A stretch of DNA of 64,000 nt. Origin: Adineta ricciae. Its lineage: Eukaryota > Rotifera > Eurotatoria > Adinetida > Adinetidae. The notes beneath the pieces are model-generated. The model did not search any database. It saw nothing but the letters and a program-made list of their open reading frames with translations, and was not told where the DNA came from. Below, in pieces: positions 35,104 through 47,704 of the stretch. The stretch is from the NCBI GenBank assembly GCA_905250025.1, contig CAJNOJ010000380.1:1-64000 (forward strand), written 5' to 3'. The position numbers and the translations under genes are program-made. Position 1 is the stretch's first letter. Each line of letters begins with the position of its first letter.

Positions 35104-37069
35104 TCACATATTGCCCTTTCTCAACTCAATCGATTGTAAATACGATGCTTCTTCTTCACCATTTTGATTGTATAAAAACGTTTCAATTGTATCACCAATA
35201 CCTAAACGAAACACAAGAACGCAATTTGATTTTCTCGAATCTGATAATTTCCTTACCCCACGAAGGTAAATCATTAGTTACTAGCGGTTGTTGTTGCTGT
35301 TGCTGTACTAACGCCGAAATCGTGCTTCCGTGTGATGGCACATCCCCCGCATAACGTTTCGAATAGATTCGTAATTCTTTTCCTTGTTCAATTCGAACAC
35401 CCTTAGGAATTGTATATCGAATATCCGATGCAGAATTCACCTGCTGTTTGATTACCCACCGTGATATATCAACATCTGTACTTGATGAATAATTGACCAA
35501 ACTGATATATCTACCATTGGCTGCACATTCTTCTACAAGAAAATGGAACGTAACTGATAGATGACTTCTTTTGGAATGCACTTACTTATACCAATCGAGC
35601 GTTTCTTTCGTCCCTTTGCAATGAATTTACCAGTCATTTCCTTTGCGACAATTTTTTTCTGGGGAACAACGGTAATCTTCTCACCAAATCCATATGCGTC
35701 TAGTAGATAACGATAGATAATGATTTCCGCTTCCAAATTGACTTTGCTAGAAGAGAAGAGCAGAAAGTTTTTTTTTGCTTCGTAATTTTTTGTTTATTCA
35801 AACCTGCGTTGGATTTCATTGATATCGTAAGCCATATCCACGATACGTTCTTGTAAACTTTGAACTTCTTTCGCCTGTGCTTCCAATTGTTCAACACATG
35901 CGACATCTAATGATTTATATTCATCGTCTAATCTCGCTGAAAATCAAACAGAACGTGTTGTTTTTTCTTCAAGAACGAAAAAGAAAGAGTACTTACAATA
36001 GGTCAACTCTAATTTCGAGTACGCTTCTCTTTCGTACGTAAGACTGTACTGTATTTTTTCGTATTCGACTTGTAAGGTTTGTTGACTGGCAACAAATTCT
36101 TCGTATTCGACTCGTTGATAACGTGTTGTTTGTTCGATTTCTTTGTCTAAGTCTTCCATTTTCGTTTCGTAATACGTTGTCATTTCGCGATAAATTGTCG
36201 CGTAGAACGTTTCGAAATCGCGACGAATCTTCTTGATGGATTCATCCAATTCGACAGCCCAGTATTCTGCCGGTTTACCAACATCAATAACGGTCGATTC
36301 ATAACTTCTACAACGGAAAAAATTCCAATAAAAATCTTTCTTTTTTTACAACATCAACCAACTTTGTTGAAAACGATCGTATATTTTTATAAAACGCAAT
36401 GTAACTTTTCAACGTTTCTAAATTTAAATTCCATTTCTTTCGTTGTTTCTTCACGTTGCACAAATCATAGGATACCGCTAGGTATTGTTTGAAGATTTCG
36501 TTGCGTTCTCCGTACTGATTTACATTCAAGCGTTCTAAATCTGTGTACGATAAACGCAACGTATTCAATTCCGCTGCCGCTTGTTTCAGTTCTTGTTCGA
36601 GTTTGACTAAACGTTTGTCTCTCCACTGCTGCTCTGTATCAATCAATTGTTGATAGATTCCGACTTGCGTGTGATACCAATCTACATCAGATTCGCAATC
36701 AAGCGTTGCGTGATGTAGTGCGGTTAAGTCGGAGCGTGCACTGAAATAACGTTCATTCCATTGTAAGTCGATTCCGCTATCACCGGATGACGTTCGTCGA
36801 AGATTAGCAAGCTCAGAACGATACTTCGAGTTTTGTGATTCTAACGCTTGGACGCGATCGACGAAAACACTGAAACGTTGGTTGAGCTCGTTCAACGCTT
36901 CTCGTTCGTGTTCGTGTTGAGTTTTAAGATCGTTTTGTAATCGTCGAAGATTGATCACAATCGACGACGTGTATTGAACAGGTGATCCGAAATGTGCATT
37001 TCGACGATATGAAACAAGTGCTGTGCTCTCTTTCTCCTGCTGTTGGCTCTTATTCGTATCATAAGACAT
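35104..37069 (-). CDS. Intermediate filament protein with lamin-tail domain
   Basis: Six exons: 37069-36363, 36307-35997, 35936-35804, 35746-35586, 35532-35257, 35201-35104 (561 residues). The rod starts with the coil-1A signature (LNQRFSVFVDRVQALESQN, residue about 60) and ends with the coil-2B termination signature (LEAEIIIYRYLLDAYG). Between them lie long heptad coiled coils (ELDESIKKIRRDFETFYATI and more). The tail has a basic cluster GRKKRS, like a nuclear localisation signal, then a lamin-tail domain (CAANGRYISLVNYSS, DISRWVIKQQ, YTIPKGVRI, SWGGIGDTIETFLYNQNGEE). There is no CaaX box (it ends KGNM), so a cytoplasmic protostome-type filament is more likely than a lamin. A truncated tandem copy lies upstream at 37942. 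Confidence 0.9.
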
Positions 37070-37940
37070 TTTTTTGCTTCTCCTTTGACTAAAATCGCAT
37101 CAGGAGTTGATTGATGCGGTTTTTATATTGGTCTCCAAGTTTTTTCTTTTTTCTTTTCGTCTTTGCATTTGAAATGAAGGCCGAGCGAAAGATCCAATTT
37201 CTTTTTTTTTATCTCGTTTCGTTTTTGTTGTACACATATGCTGATGAATAAATTATGTTAGTTTACGTCTCAACTTTCACATTGACAACTGTCTTACAGC
37301 ACTTCGTTTATAGTTTTTTTATTCGTCAATGTGATTGAAGTCTGGTCCGTGCAATTGAGTATATTTTACAAATATTAATTTATCATCTATATAATCATCA
37401 AGTATTTATGTGGGAGAGAATTGAATGCTGAAAGAAAAAAAGACAAAGCGAGGGCCTTGGAATTCTAAATATTTAAAGTTCTCATATTTCACGACGTATC
37501 GTTAAATAAAAGCCTTCCTTTATGTTTCACGTTCGGACAAAAGTTACAAATGAATGTGATCTTATCTGAATCAGTTCGTATTTCTACGTGAACTAGATCA
37601 ACGTATTCGAACTATGATTCATTCTGAAACAACACTTCATCGTTTCGAGGGTGGATATGAGAATGACCTGGTTTATAGCATTCTCTCACGTTTCTTTCAT
37701 ATAGAGTATACTCTAATAAGAGATAACTATGATGAATAGTCGAGTTTATGTTGAAACGAAAAAACGGATGAAAGAAAGAGAAAGAAAAGAAGCACAAGAA
37801 ATGTAATAACAATCCTCAAATAGCTAATAGTTATAGTAGCTATGTTTGGAACTCAATTTATTCATTTGTTTTCTGGGTGATTTAAATCAGAGCTGATGAA
37901 GATCTATTTAGCATAGAATCAAACACATCTAGGAATATTG
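37070..37940. other. Upstream region of the IF gene, duplicated
   Basis: Matches 38874-39742 closely. It carries the promoter of the IF gene and no other gene; the minus-strand open frame at 37612-37812 is not conserved in length between copies. Confidence 0.7.
37120..37127 (-). promoter_or_regulatory. TATA box of the intermediate filament gene
   Basis: On the minus strand the sequence reads ATATAAAA about 55 bp upstream of ATG 37069. The same element occurs at the equivalent place before the second copy (near 38924). Confidence 0.6.
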
Positions 37941-37941
37941 N
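37941..37941. other. Single unknown base at the duplication junction
   Basis: N lies exactly between the end of one duplicated block and the beginning of the next. Confidence 0.9.
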
Positions 37942-38873
37942 CTTTGTCTAAATCTTCCATTTTCGTTTCGTAATACGTTGTCATTTCGCGATAAATTGTC
38001 GCGTAGAACGTTTCGAAATCGCGACGAATCTTCTTGATGGATTCATCCAATTCGACAGCCCAGTATTCTGCCGGGTTACCAACATTAATAACCGTCGATT
38101 CATAACTTCTACAACGCAAAAAATTCCAATAAAAATCTTTCTTTTTTTTTTTTTATAACATCAACCAACTTTGCTGAAAACGATCGTATATTTTTATAGA
38201 ACGCAATGTAATTTTTCAACGTTTCCAAATTCAAATTCCATTTCTTTCGTTGTTTCTTCACATTGCACAAATCATAGGATACTGCTAGATATTGCTTGAA
38301 GACTTCGTCGCGTTCTCCGTACTGATTTATACTCAATCGTTCTAAATCTGTGTACGATAGACGCAACGTATTCAATTCCGCTGCCGCTTGTTTCAGTTCT
38401 TGTTCGAGTTTGGCTAAACGTTTGTCTCTCCACTGCTGCTCTGTATCAATCAATTGTTGATAGATTCCGACTTGCGCGTGATACCAATCTAAATCAGATT
38501 CGCAATCGAGCGTTGCGTGATGTAGTGCGGTTAAGTCGGAGCGTGCACTGAAATAACGTTCATTCCATTGTAAGTCAATTCCGCTATCACCGGATGACGT
38601 TCGTCGAAGATTAGCGAGCTCAGAACGATACTTTGAGTTTTGTGATTCTAACGCTTGGACGCGATCGACGAAAACGCTGAAACGTTGATTGAGCTCGTTC
38701 AGTGCTTCTCGTTCGTGTTCGTGTTGAGTTTTAAGATCGTTCTGTAATCGTCGAAGATTGATCACAATCGACGACGTGTATTGAACAGATGATCCGAAAT
38801 GTGCATTTCGACGATATGAAACAAGTGCTGTGTTCTCTTTCTCCTGCTGGCTCTTATTCGTATCATAAGACAT
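37942..38873 (-). CDS. Intermediate filament protein, truncated second copy
   Basis: Exon 1 38873-38170 and part of exon 2 38108-37942 repeat the first 290 or so residues of the IF protein, with few changes (one Gln fewer in the head, SSVQ for SPVQ, SINQYGERDE for NVNQYGERNE). The intron has the same GTTGGT donor. All changes keep the frame open and most are conservative or silent, as expected for a functional allele or paralogue. The remaining coil 2B and the lamin-tail domain are missing beyond the N at 37941. Confidence 0.85.
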
Positions 38874-39742
38874 TTTTTGCTTCTCCTTTGACTAAAATCG
38901 CATCAGGAGTTGATCGATGCGGTTTTTATATTTGTCTCCAAGTTTTTCTTTTTTCTTTTCGTCTTTGCATTTGAAATGAAGGTCGAGGGAAAGATCCAAT
39001 TTCATTTTTTTATCTCGTTTCGTTTTTGCTGTACATATACGCTGATGAATAAATTATGTTAGTTTACGTCTCAACTTTCACATTGACAACTGTCTTACAG
39101 CGCTTCGTTCATAGTTTTTTTTTTCGTCAATGTGATTCAAGTCTGGTCCGTGCAATTGAGTATATTTTACAAATATTAATATATCATCTATATAATCATC
39201 AAGTATTTACGTGGGCGAAAATTGAATACTGAAAGAAAAAAAAAGAGAAAGCGAGGGCCTTGGAATTCTAAATATTTAGAGTTCTCGTATTTCACGACGT
39301 ATCATTAAATAAAAGCCGTCCTTTGTGTTTCACTTTTGGACAAAAGTTACAAAAGAATGTGATCTTATCTGAATCAGTTCGTATTTCTATGTGAACTAGA
39401 TCAACGTATTCGAACTGTGATTCACTCTCAAACAACACTTCATCGTTTTGAGGGCGGATATGAGAATGACCTGGTTTATAACATTCTTTCACGTTTCTTT
39501 CATATAGATTATACTCTAATAAGAGATAACTATGATGAATAGTCGAGTGTATGTTGAAACGAAAAAACGGATGAAAGAAAGAGAAAGAAAAGAAGCACAA
39601 GAAATGTAATAACAATCCTCAAATAGCTAATTGTTATTGTAGCTATGTTTGGAACTCAATTTATTCATTTGTTTTCTGGGTGATTTAAATCAGAGCTGAT
39701 GAAGATCTATTTAGCATAGAATCAAACACATCTAGGAATATT
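37942..39742. repeat. Direct duplication of the IF 5' region (copy 2 of 2)
   Basis: Second copy of 36141-37940. It ends at TCTAGGAATATTG and continues into unique sequence (TTTATATCG). Confidence 0.85.
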
Positions 39743-40215
39743 GTTTATATCGTTGGATGATCGAATGGAAGAGATTTACACTTTAAGCATTGTGTATTAT
39801 TACTCAACATGATGTTCAATAGATGTCAGACTCTGAGATCATTCCAACTGGCGAACAATTGTAACAAACCCGACTGCCGTTAGTGGAGTTTCTCTTCTTG
39901 GATAGAGAAAAAAAGTTTTTCTTTTCTCCCTATGATCATCGCGAATCGAGAAGCATTACTCTTGCCACGGTTGCAACCACAAATGTTTTCTTTCCCTGGT
40001 TGCATCTAAGAGAGAAAAAAAAATTTTTTTTGAATTACGAATAACAAACTTGAGTCACACAAAATTGTATTTACTCTTCTCTTGTACTGTTTCTATACAA
40101 CATGGCGCCTTCATCACGGCACAATCGATAATCATCATACGATGTCTGACGTCTAGAACAGTTCGAGCTCAAACGTCATCTCTCTTTCTTTCTTATATGT
40201 GTTTTCAGATAGATC
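38874..40215. other. Intergenic region upstream of IF copy 2 and the phosphate carrier
   Basis: The left 870 bp belong to the duplicated block. 39743-40215 is unique and should hold the carrier promoter; a TTTTCAG acceptor-like site at 40203-40209 lies just before the carrier ATG. No gene seen. Confidence 0.6.
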
Positions 40216-41211
40216 ATGAATAAAGCGTGGAATGCTCGAACTGCTGGTGTCGTTCCGCATGATAATATCTACTATGGAAAATGTCTTATTGGTGGTGCAT
40301 TAGCCTGCGGTTCGACACACCTGGCAATAACACCATTGGATGTCACAAAATGTAATATGCAAGTTGATCCAGAAAAGTACAAAAGTTTATTCGGCAGTCT
40401 TCGAACAATACTTCGCGAAGAAGGTAGTCGAGCGATATGGAAAGGATGGGAGCCGACAATCTTAGGATATTCACCTCAAGGAGCTTTAAAATTCGGACTT
40501 TACGAAGTTTTCAAAGATTCTCTATCTAATCTCGTTGGTTATGACTACGCTCATAGATATCGCGATTGGATTTGGTTATCAGGTGCAGCAGCAGCTGAAT
40601 TCTGTGGTTGTTTAGCCTTATGTCCAATGGAAATGGTCAAAGTCAAAGTTCAAACGAGCACACCCGGTACATTTCCAACTGCCTTAATTCCAGCTACCAT
40701 AGCCATGAATAAAGATCGAAAATCAACACGATTTCCATATGGATCAATCATTCCATTATGGTCACGTCAAATTCCATATACTGTAACGAAATTTTATTTT
40801 TTTGAAAAAGTAAGTGTTCTGTTTACCAAAGAAAGAAAAATAAGATGTTGTTATTCTATGCAAATGTTTTTCTAGACTGTTCAGATGTTTTACACTCATG
40901 TTTTTACCGAACCAAAATCAAGTTATTCCAAAACAACACAATTGGGTATTACATTTGCTGCTGGTTATCTTGCTGGCATTCTCTGTGCCGTTGTTTCGCA
41001 TCCCGGTGATTCACTTGTTTCATTAATGGCTAAGCCGCAGTACAAAAATAAGTCTATTCAACAAATTAGTCGAGATTTCGGTGTTTGGAACCTTTGTACC
41101 AAAGGTTTAGGAACACGAATTATTATGATTGGCACGATTGCTGCTTTACAATGGTGGATCTATGATACGTTTAAGACAGCGATGGGCATGGGTACAACAG
41201 GTGGAAAATAA
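40216..41211 (+). CDS. SLC25A3: Mitochondrial phosphate carrier
   Basis: Exons 40216-40809 and 40876-41211 (phase-0 intron) give 309 residues. It imports inorganic phosphate with protons across the inner mitochondrial membrane for ATP synthesis. Three mitochondrial-carrier repeats are visible with the family signatures TPLDVTKCNMQVDP (repeat 1), CPMEMVKVKVQT (repeat 2) and HPGDSLVS (repeat 3). The stretch GWEPTILGYSPQGALKFGLYE is specific to phosphate carriers. The usual long N-terminal presequence of vertebrate forms is absent; the protein starts MNKAWNARTAGVVPHDN. The sequence TGTTTTCAG lies just upstream of the ATG, so a 5' UTR intron or a trans-splicing acceptor is possible. Its 3' end is 87 bp from the convergent U-box gene. 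Confidence 0.93.
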
Positions 41212-41298
41212 GATTTGAGGAGCATTTCATAGTAGATTTTTACTTTAGAAAATAATTCTTTAGTGATAAATACATTCGATCTTACATTTGATGAAATC

Positions 41299-42286
41299 TT
41301 ACAGACAACAGGGAGACGTTTTCTTGACAGGTTTTTGTTTTACACAAGAAAGAGCTTGCGCGACTAACGGATCGATTATTTCATCATTTTCCATAATTTG
41401 GATGATCATTCGTTTGAAAAGGTATTCGATATTGTCACCACGGTAGGCAGAGACATGGACTATTGGAATCTGATGTTTAGTAGCGAATTGCTCGACACGG
41501 CGAAGGTAGGCTTCGCGATATACCGGCTCCTGTTTCTCGAACAGATCCAATTTAGTACAGACGAGAATGACCTCGACAGGATTGACGCTCAATTGTTTCA
41601 ATCTCGGGTACCAATATTGCTCTAATCGTTCGAGACTCTCTGGATTTGTCATGTCAGTTAAAAGCAGCGCTCCATGACATTGTCGAAAATAAAGATTTGT
41701 TACAGATTCAAATCGATCCTGACCAGATGGATCATTCAATCGGAGGGCAACGGCAAACTGCTCTTTGAACAATTTACTTAAGTGATAAAATAACAGATCA
41801 CATCCGATAGTCGAAGGCGGAATTGGCATATTTGCCGGCCAATGACCGTATTGAAGACATTGACTTAAAATTGTTTTGCCGACTTGACATGGTCCTAGCA
41901 CTGATAGGATAATTGTGATTGTTGGTTTCGATTTCCAATCCACATATGGTCGTCTAGTGAGAATTTTGAATGATAAAAATTCACGAGATAATTTCTCGGA
42001 CGTGATGCGTTTGTGAGACAGAAAGTCGTTGATCAAGGATTTCAATGCTCGGTTCGAGATGAAAGTTCGATTTTTCAAAAAATTATTCGTCATCGGCGAC
42101 GTGTTATGATTTTCGAGCCAAGATTTCAAAGCATTCTCTTCATATGAATATCCCTAAAGTATTCAAAAATTGCTCTTCGCAAACAAGTACATCATTCAAT
42201 TTCAAACGTACATCTTCGATCAATAGAACAGGATTTTTCATGACATCTCTCGTAATTGGGCATAGATATTCATCAGGAATTGACAT
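41299..42286 (-). CDS. U-box / Rab-like GTPase fusion protein
   Basis: Exons 42286-42212 (25 codons) and 42153-41299, phase-0 intron, give 309 residues. Residues 4-70 are a U-box, the E2-binding fold of ubiquitin ligases: PDEYLCPITRDVMKNPVLL, then DGYSYEENALKSWLENHNTS and NRALKSLINDFL. After a basic linker comes a Ras-superfamily GTPase: G1 GPCQVGKT, G2 region PPSTIG, G3 DPSGQDRF (Gln kept, Pro-Ser in place of Thr-Ala), G4 CTKLDL, G5 SAYRG. It ends KKTSPCCL with two cysteines, as in prenylated Rab proteins. If both domains are active it would join a ubiquitin ligase to a membrane-cycling GTPase. Without exon 1 the U-box is cut in half and easily missed. A 5' copy lies at 56644-56869. Confidence 0.85.
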
Positions 42287-43733
42287 TCTCGTTTCGCACG
42301 ACTTCTGTTTTCATGTATGATATAACTTGTGTTCGAATTTTTATCAGATGTTAGATGATAAGATATCATTTTATGACACGACTATTCTCGAAGCAATAGA
42401 ACAAGAACGTTAGATTCTTGACTATAATCATTTTTTCCATTCATCTGTCTACATAGCTTTGATTGAACACTTAATGTGACACTCAAGGATTTCCGCACTT
42501 TGTTTTTACTGATCTCGAGCATGTCGACAATGAACTTTTATGACACACTGTGACCATCCGTACTAGAACAACGCGCTTTGAGTGCATTGACAGAACGCTG
42601 GAAGATAAAAAAAAAGAAAAAAAGTTCTCTCCCTCTCTCTTGCGTTTCACGTTCTTTACATTAGTTCCATCCACGTGCTACATATTCATAGTATATAAAC
42701 ACATCCTCTTTGAATTAGATGTAACGAAATGAAAAGTATCACTTTTCTATTTTGTTTGTCAACGAATAACAAGCATATATTGACAATGGAAAGGTCAAGT
42801 ACACAAGTACTTCTTAACTATATCATCGGTTGTTCTGCAATTTCATCCGATTTGTCTCCGAATTTTCTTCATTGATGTCGCATGTCAATCGTACATTTTT
42901 GAAATATTAATGAACAATCAAAACAGATCTATATACAATACAACTATATCAATCATACATCTTATTTTCATTAAATCGGATATACGTCAGTAATTAGATC
43001 AGAACGGAATCACGTTATGCAAAGGAAAAGTCGATGATAGATTGTTGTAAAACATCCGAACATAATAATGATGAACAGCATGTTCTTAAATGCGGAAGTC
43101 GTGCAAAGTTTACATGTATTACATTTCTTTTTTTTTTAACAAAGAGAAAGGACAACTTGGCGAAGAAAAAGGCACGCGTCTATGTACGCAACAAGGAACA
43201 CGCTCGTACTAGATCATTGAATTTCTTTTTTAAATAGCAAATGTTTGTCAGAATGACAATTGTTCTCTATTACAAACGTTAATAAAGAACAAAAAAGCGA
43301 TGTAATCATAGGTACTCTACTGATTCTCTCTAGAGAAATAAGAGAGAAAAAAAATGCCTTGCCTACTATTCACAAATTACACATGAAGTCCACTGGGATT
43401 TGTTAATCACTGCAACAAACGATCTATCACATCAGTTCGAATAAATAATCGCATAAATTATTCAGCGCTTTTTCTTGATTAAATTAAATTGTAGATTAAT
43501 TTATTCGTTTAAATATTTGCTTTTTATTTCGTTCAACTTTCGCATTGAACAAAGTACATGGCATATGTGAATGAATTTAAGTTACAAAATTTTTCGTTTT
43601 TTTTCCTTCTCACATAGAATTTATTCTTTTTTTTGTGCTTGTACAAACATACGTATGTTCTGTGTGATTGAATCGAAAAAAAGAAACGTAATTCCATTTG
43701 GTTTGTTGTGATACTCGACAGTAACTTTATTAG
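42287..43733. other. Divergent promoter region between the U-box gene and MFS gene 1
   Basis: AT-rich with pyrimidine tracts (CTCTCTC). Conserved at 56870-58316. The frame at 43034-43237 is open in both copies but most differences change residues, so I do not call it. No gene seen. Confidence 0.6.
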
Positions 43734-45582
43734 ATGGCGGTTGAATCGTCGGAACAAAAAGCATCAGGAATAAAAGTTTATCTAAATCATCCGTGGAATC
43801 TTGTTAAAACAGGATTTCTTGTTCTAACATGGATTACTTTGGTAAGTTTGTGTTTCCATCAACATGAGGAAATGAAAAGATCTTTCTTGAAATCCAACAG
43901 GGCTTTCATTTGGAAATAATTGGCCCGACAATGCAAGCAGTGGCATCGAATATCAACGTTCTTTACAATGGAATGGGCTCTATTTTAGCTTCGAGAAGTG
44001 CGGGTTATTTCACTGCGAATATTCTCGGCATTGTTCTACAAAATATTGTTAAACAACATTCCTATGCGCTTTTGATACTTGCTTTCGTTATCCCCGCTTT
44101 GGGTAAACGGTTATTACATACATGCATTTATTATAATCCGTTTTTTTTGTTCGTTTCAGTCATGTTTATCACGCCGTTTGTAACATCATGGATATTAATG
44201 TGTGTGTTATTTTTTACTCAAGGAGCTGCTCAAGGCTTCTCAGATTTAGGTGCGCTTCTAATGTGTTTCTTTTTCGAGATGAAATGAGGGTTTTTTCTTC
44301 TTTGTTTACAGGCGGAACGAATATTTTATTAACGATCTGGGGTGTACATGCTACAGCGCCATTGAATACAGCGCATTTAGGCTATGGTATAGGCGCTGTT
44401 TTCGTGAATCTACTTGTTCGTCCATTTCTCAGCCGAGAAAAACCAACGTTTGTTGTTGCGACAAATGAGACATTGGATTCAACGGTACCGTTTGATAGTA
44501 AATCAAATATTGTGATTCCATATGTGATTACGGGAGTTCTATGTATTATCATTGCTTGCGGCCATACGTTCTTTTATATTTGGGAATTGAAAAATCAACG
44601 AGAAAAGCTTATTGTTCAATCGGTATGGATATTGGGCGCTCGAACTAGAATTTCTATTTATTTTTTATTTTAGATGAATTATGATGTGGTTAGTACGGAT
44701 CCAGAGAGAAGTAGTACTACGGTCAAAAAACAACCATCCTCTCCTTATTCGCCACGAACATGTGGACGAGGATATTTTCAATATGGATTGATCCTATCGG
44801 CTGTATTCATTGCTTACTTCTTTTTCATTGGTGGAAATGATCAAACATTCTCAAAATTCTTCTTTACATATCTGACATCAGAACGATTTCATATTTCGAA
44901 CAGTGCTGCAAGTTGGGGTATTATCGTTTATTGGCTTTCGTATTCGGTATGTAGAGAAGTAAATTCAAGTATTAATATATATATGTGACTTTTTCAACTA
45001 TAGATCGGTCGATTGCTTGGAGCAATATTCTCGGTGATTTTATCCGTGAATATGTGTTTGAATATCGCTTGGTTTGCCGGTTTATCTCTGGCTATTGCTT
45101 GGCTTGTTTTCGTATGGACAATTGGTTTAACAAGCACAAGTTTGTTCATTCTCGGCGCTGCCACTGGTTTAGTTTTAGCGCCAATATTTCCTCTGTCATT
45201 CGGTACAATTAATCAACAATTGGAAACAACACCCGTACTTGTTGCATTGCTTCTGTGTGGTTCAGCGCTCGGAGCTATCACATTCCAGAAACTAGCTGGT
45301 AATATAGATTCTACTGAAATCGATCTAGTTCATTTTTGATTATCTTGATCTTTAGGTTTGATAATGGATCGTAATTCCGATCATTTCCCGACATTGTTGA
45401 TCATTTGTATGCTGGTGTCGATTATTCTTTATATTGCATCGAATGTCATTCATTTTGTTCACCGAAGAAAAACTTCGTCGCACGCACGTGGCTCAGTTAT
45501 CAGGGGTGCTCCGTTCTTACCTGAGCGTATCAGCCTAGAGGAAAAAGAGATGAACGAATATTTAAGAAATCAGAATGGCTAA
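43734..45582 (+). CDS. MFS transporter 1A, NaGLT1/MFSD4-like
   Basis: Seven exons: 43734-43841, 43901-44102, 44160-44249, 44312-44622, 44674-44946, 45004-45298, 45356-45582 (501 residues). About 12 TM segments in two bundles of six. TM1-TM2 contains NHPWNLVKTGFLVLTWITLG and FHLEIIGPTMQAVA, similar to sodium-dependent glucose transporter 1 (GPT after TM1; S-R-x-x-GY in TM2). A large hydrophilic loop separates the halves (KPTFVVATNETLDSTVP and SMNYDVVSTDPERS). The C-terminal half has GGNDQTFSKFFFTYL and GAATGLVLAPIFPLSFG. The probable role is uptake of sugar or another small solute at the plasma membrane. First of three tandem paralogues. It ends EKEMNEYLRNQNG, twelve residues longer than copy B because of a stop in B. 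Confidence 0.85.
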
Positions 45583-45906
45583 TAACATTTTTTTTGTTTT
45601 CATTTAATAAATTTGATAAGAAGAATAATACAGGACATTTCTATTGAAATGAAGTTACTTGATCGTTCTTTTTGTTGCATAATGCTCATTGCTTGTCAAT
45701 ATTTTTATGGTTTACAGGTGGATGATCGTAAGGCGAAGGGATATACACGATTTGCACATGTATCGACGACGCTCGTGTTTGTCTGATCGATGCTTTCAAT
45801 AGGAAAACGTACACATGGTGAAAACAGTAGACGACACTTGTTTTTCCCTTCGATTGTAACTTTGCGCGTCAGCTATATCGATAATAAACCGAAATATCTG
45901 TGATAA
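45583..45906. other. Spacer between MFS genes 1A and 2A
   Basis: 324 bp with the poly(A) signal of gene 1 (AATAAA at 45606) and the promoter of gene 2; no other feature seen. Confidence 0.5.
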
Positions 45907-47704
45907 ATGTCCACAGAGCTTTTTCATTCACGACAATCAGAATTCAGCATTTATTTCAGTTATCCATGGAAATCAATACAAACTGGATACATTATTCTGA
46001 CATGGATTGTCTTGGTAAGTTTGAAAACATTAGAGAATATCACACGACTTTCGTTGAAATAGGGTTTTCATGTCGAATTAGTTGGGCCGACAATACCAAC
46101 ACTAGCAGCAAGTATTCATAGTCATTATACTGAAATGGGTGCTTTGACTGCCGTCAGAAGTTTGGGTTATTTAATCGCGAATTGCCTTGGAATTTTTCTT
46201 CAACATACCGTTGACAACCATTCATATCCTGTTTTGACATGTGGATTCATTTTACCAGCTATTGGTATATCGAATAAATCGAAAAGAAAATGCTTGTAAA
46301 TCTCGTTTGTTTTCTTTTTTTAGTCATGTTCAGTGTTCCATTTGTGAAGTCAGTGATACTTTTGTATGTTCTTTTTTTCTTTCAAGGAGTATCCCTGAGC
46401 TTAACAGATATAGGTCAGTAGGAATGAGCTATATCTCATCCCGAAGTATAATGTCACTTTCTTATTTTTCAGCTGGAACTCATCTTTTACTCACGATATG
46501 GGGTATTGATTCAGCACCACCGTTAGGCGCTATGCATACCGGCTATGGAATTGGTGCTCTCCTGGCAATTCTGCTTGTTCGTCCGTTTCTTATTGAGACG
46601 GGAGCATCTGTAAACCATATGAGCAGTGAAAAGTTCAATATCATTGGTCCATACTTAATCGCAGGAAGCTTATGCACTTTGATCGCTCTCGGAAATCTAT
46701 TCTTCGCCTTTCGAGAAGCGAAAAATAAGAGAGAAAGATTAGAATTCAAACAGGTAGTATTCAGAAATATCAGAAGAACATTTGTAATAATTACTAGATG
46801 TGAATACTATTTAGAGTGACTACGGTACACTTACATCCAATGGAGGACAAGATGAAGAAGTCCCATCTCCGTATTCTCCTCGAACATTTGGTTATGGAGA
46901 TTATCGATATGGCTTAACCCTTTGTATCATATTCATTTGTTACATGTTTTTCGTCGGTGGAAATGATCACACATTTGGATTCTTCTTTTTCACTTATTTA
47001 AAACTTGATAAACTGAACTTATCGAACAGTGCTGCTAACTGGGGTAATATCCTGTTTTGGATAGCAAATATAGTATGTGTTCGAAATCGTTTGCGTAACA
47101 CAAACAACTTCGTGAAATATACGAACAAAGACTTGAAAACGGTTTTTTGTTCTCATACTTAGGTCGGTCGATTACTGGTATGTGTTTTAGCTATATACTT
47201 TTCCACATTTACTCTATCGAATATAGCCTGGTTTGGTAGTTTATATGTTGCAGTTCTGTGGCTCCTCTGGATATGGAGTAGTGACTGGATAATTGCTCAG
47301 TTGCTTATTCTCGGCACCTTTACTGGATTAGCAATGGCACCGCTGGTTCAATTATCATTGGCATTTATTAACGAACGATTAAAAGTGACGCCCGTACTTA
47401 TCGCTTACGTTTATTCTGGTTCGGCGCTAGGTGCACTAGTGTTTCACCAAACAACAGGTAGAAACCGATCGAACTTGCAAAATAATTCTTTTTAAACTGG
47501 TATCTGTTAGGCTATATAATGGATCACGATCCAAATTATTTCCCGACATTATTTTTTATCTCCACGTTGGCAGCAATTCTTCTCTATATTCTTTCAAATG
47601 GCGTTTACTACTTTCATCGAAGGAAAAACCTTTCGAATGCACAATCTTCTGACACAGCGACCGCAACACTTTTGCCTGAAAATCTTGATCGCGAAACGAA
47701 ATAA
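45907..47704 (+). CDS. MFS transporter 2A, NaGLT1/MFSD4-like
   Basis: Seven exons: 45907-46014, 46063-46264, 46324-46413, 46473-46753, 46815-47072, 47163-47457, 47511-47704 (475 residues). Exon lengths 108, 202, 90 and 295 equal those of gene 1, showing common origin. It begins MSTELFHSRQ, then YPWKSIQTGYIILTWIVLG and FHVELVGPTIPTLAASI. The mid-loop is shorter than in gene 1. After exon 4 the sequence REAKNKRERLEFKQ, the following intron and the start of exon 5 (SDYGTLTSNGGQDEE) are almost identical to gene 3A. The C-terminus ends PENLDRETK. Substrate is unknown; a sugar or organic solute is likely by family. Confidence 0.85.

Larger units (their letters stand above)
36141..37940. repeat. Direct duplication of the IF 5' region (copy 1 of 2)
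   Basis: From CTTTGTCTAA at 36141 to TCTAGGAATATTG at 37940 this block repeats at 37942-39742 with about 96% identity. Each block holds 5' flank, exon 1 and part of exon 2. The join between them is the unknown base 37941. Confidence 0.85.
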
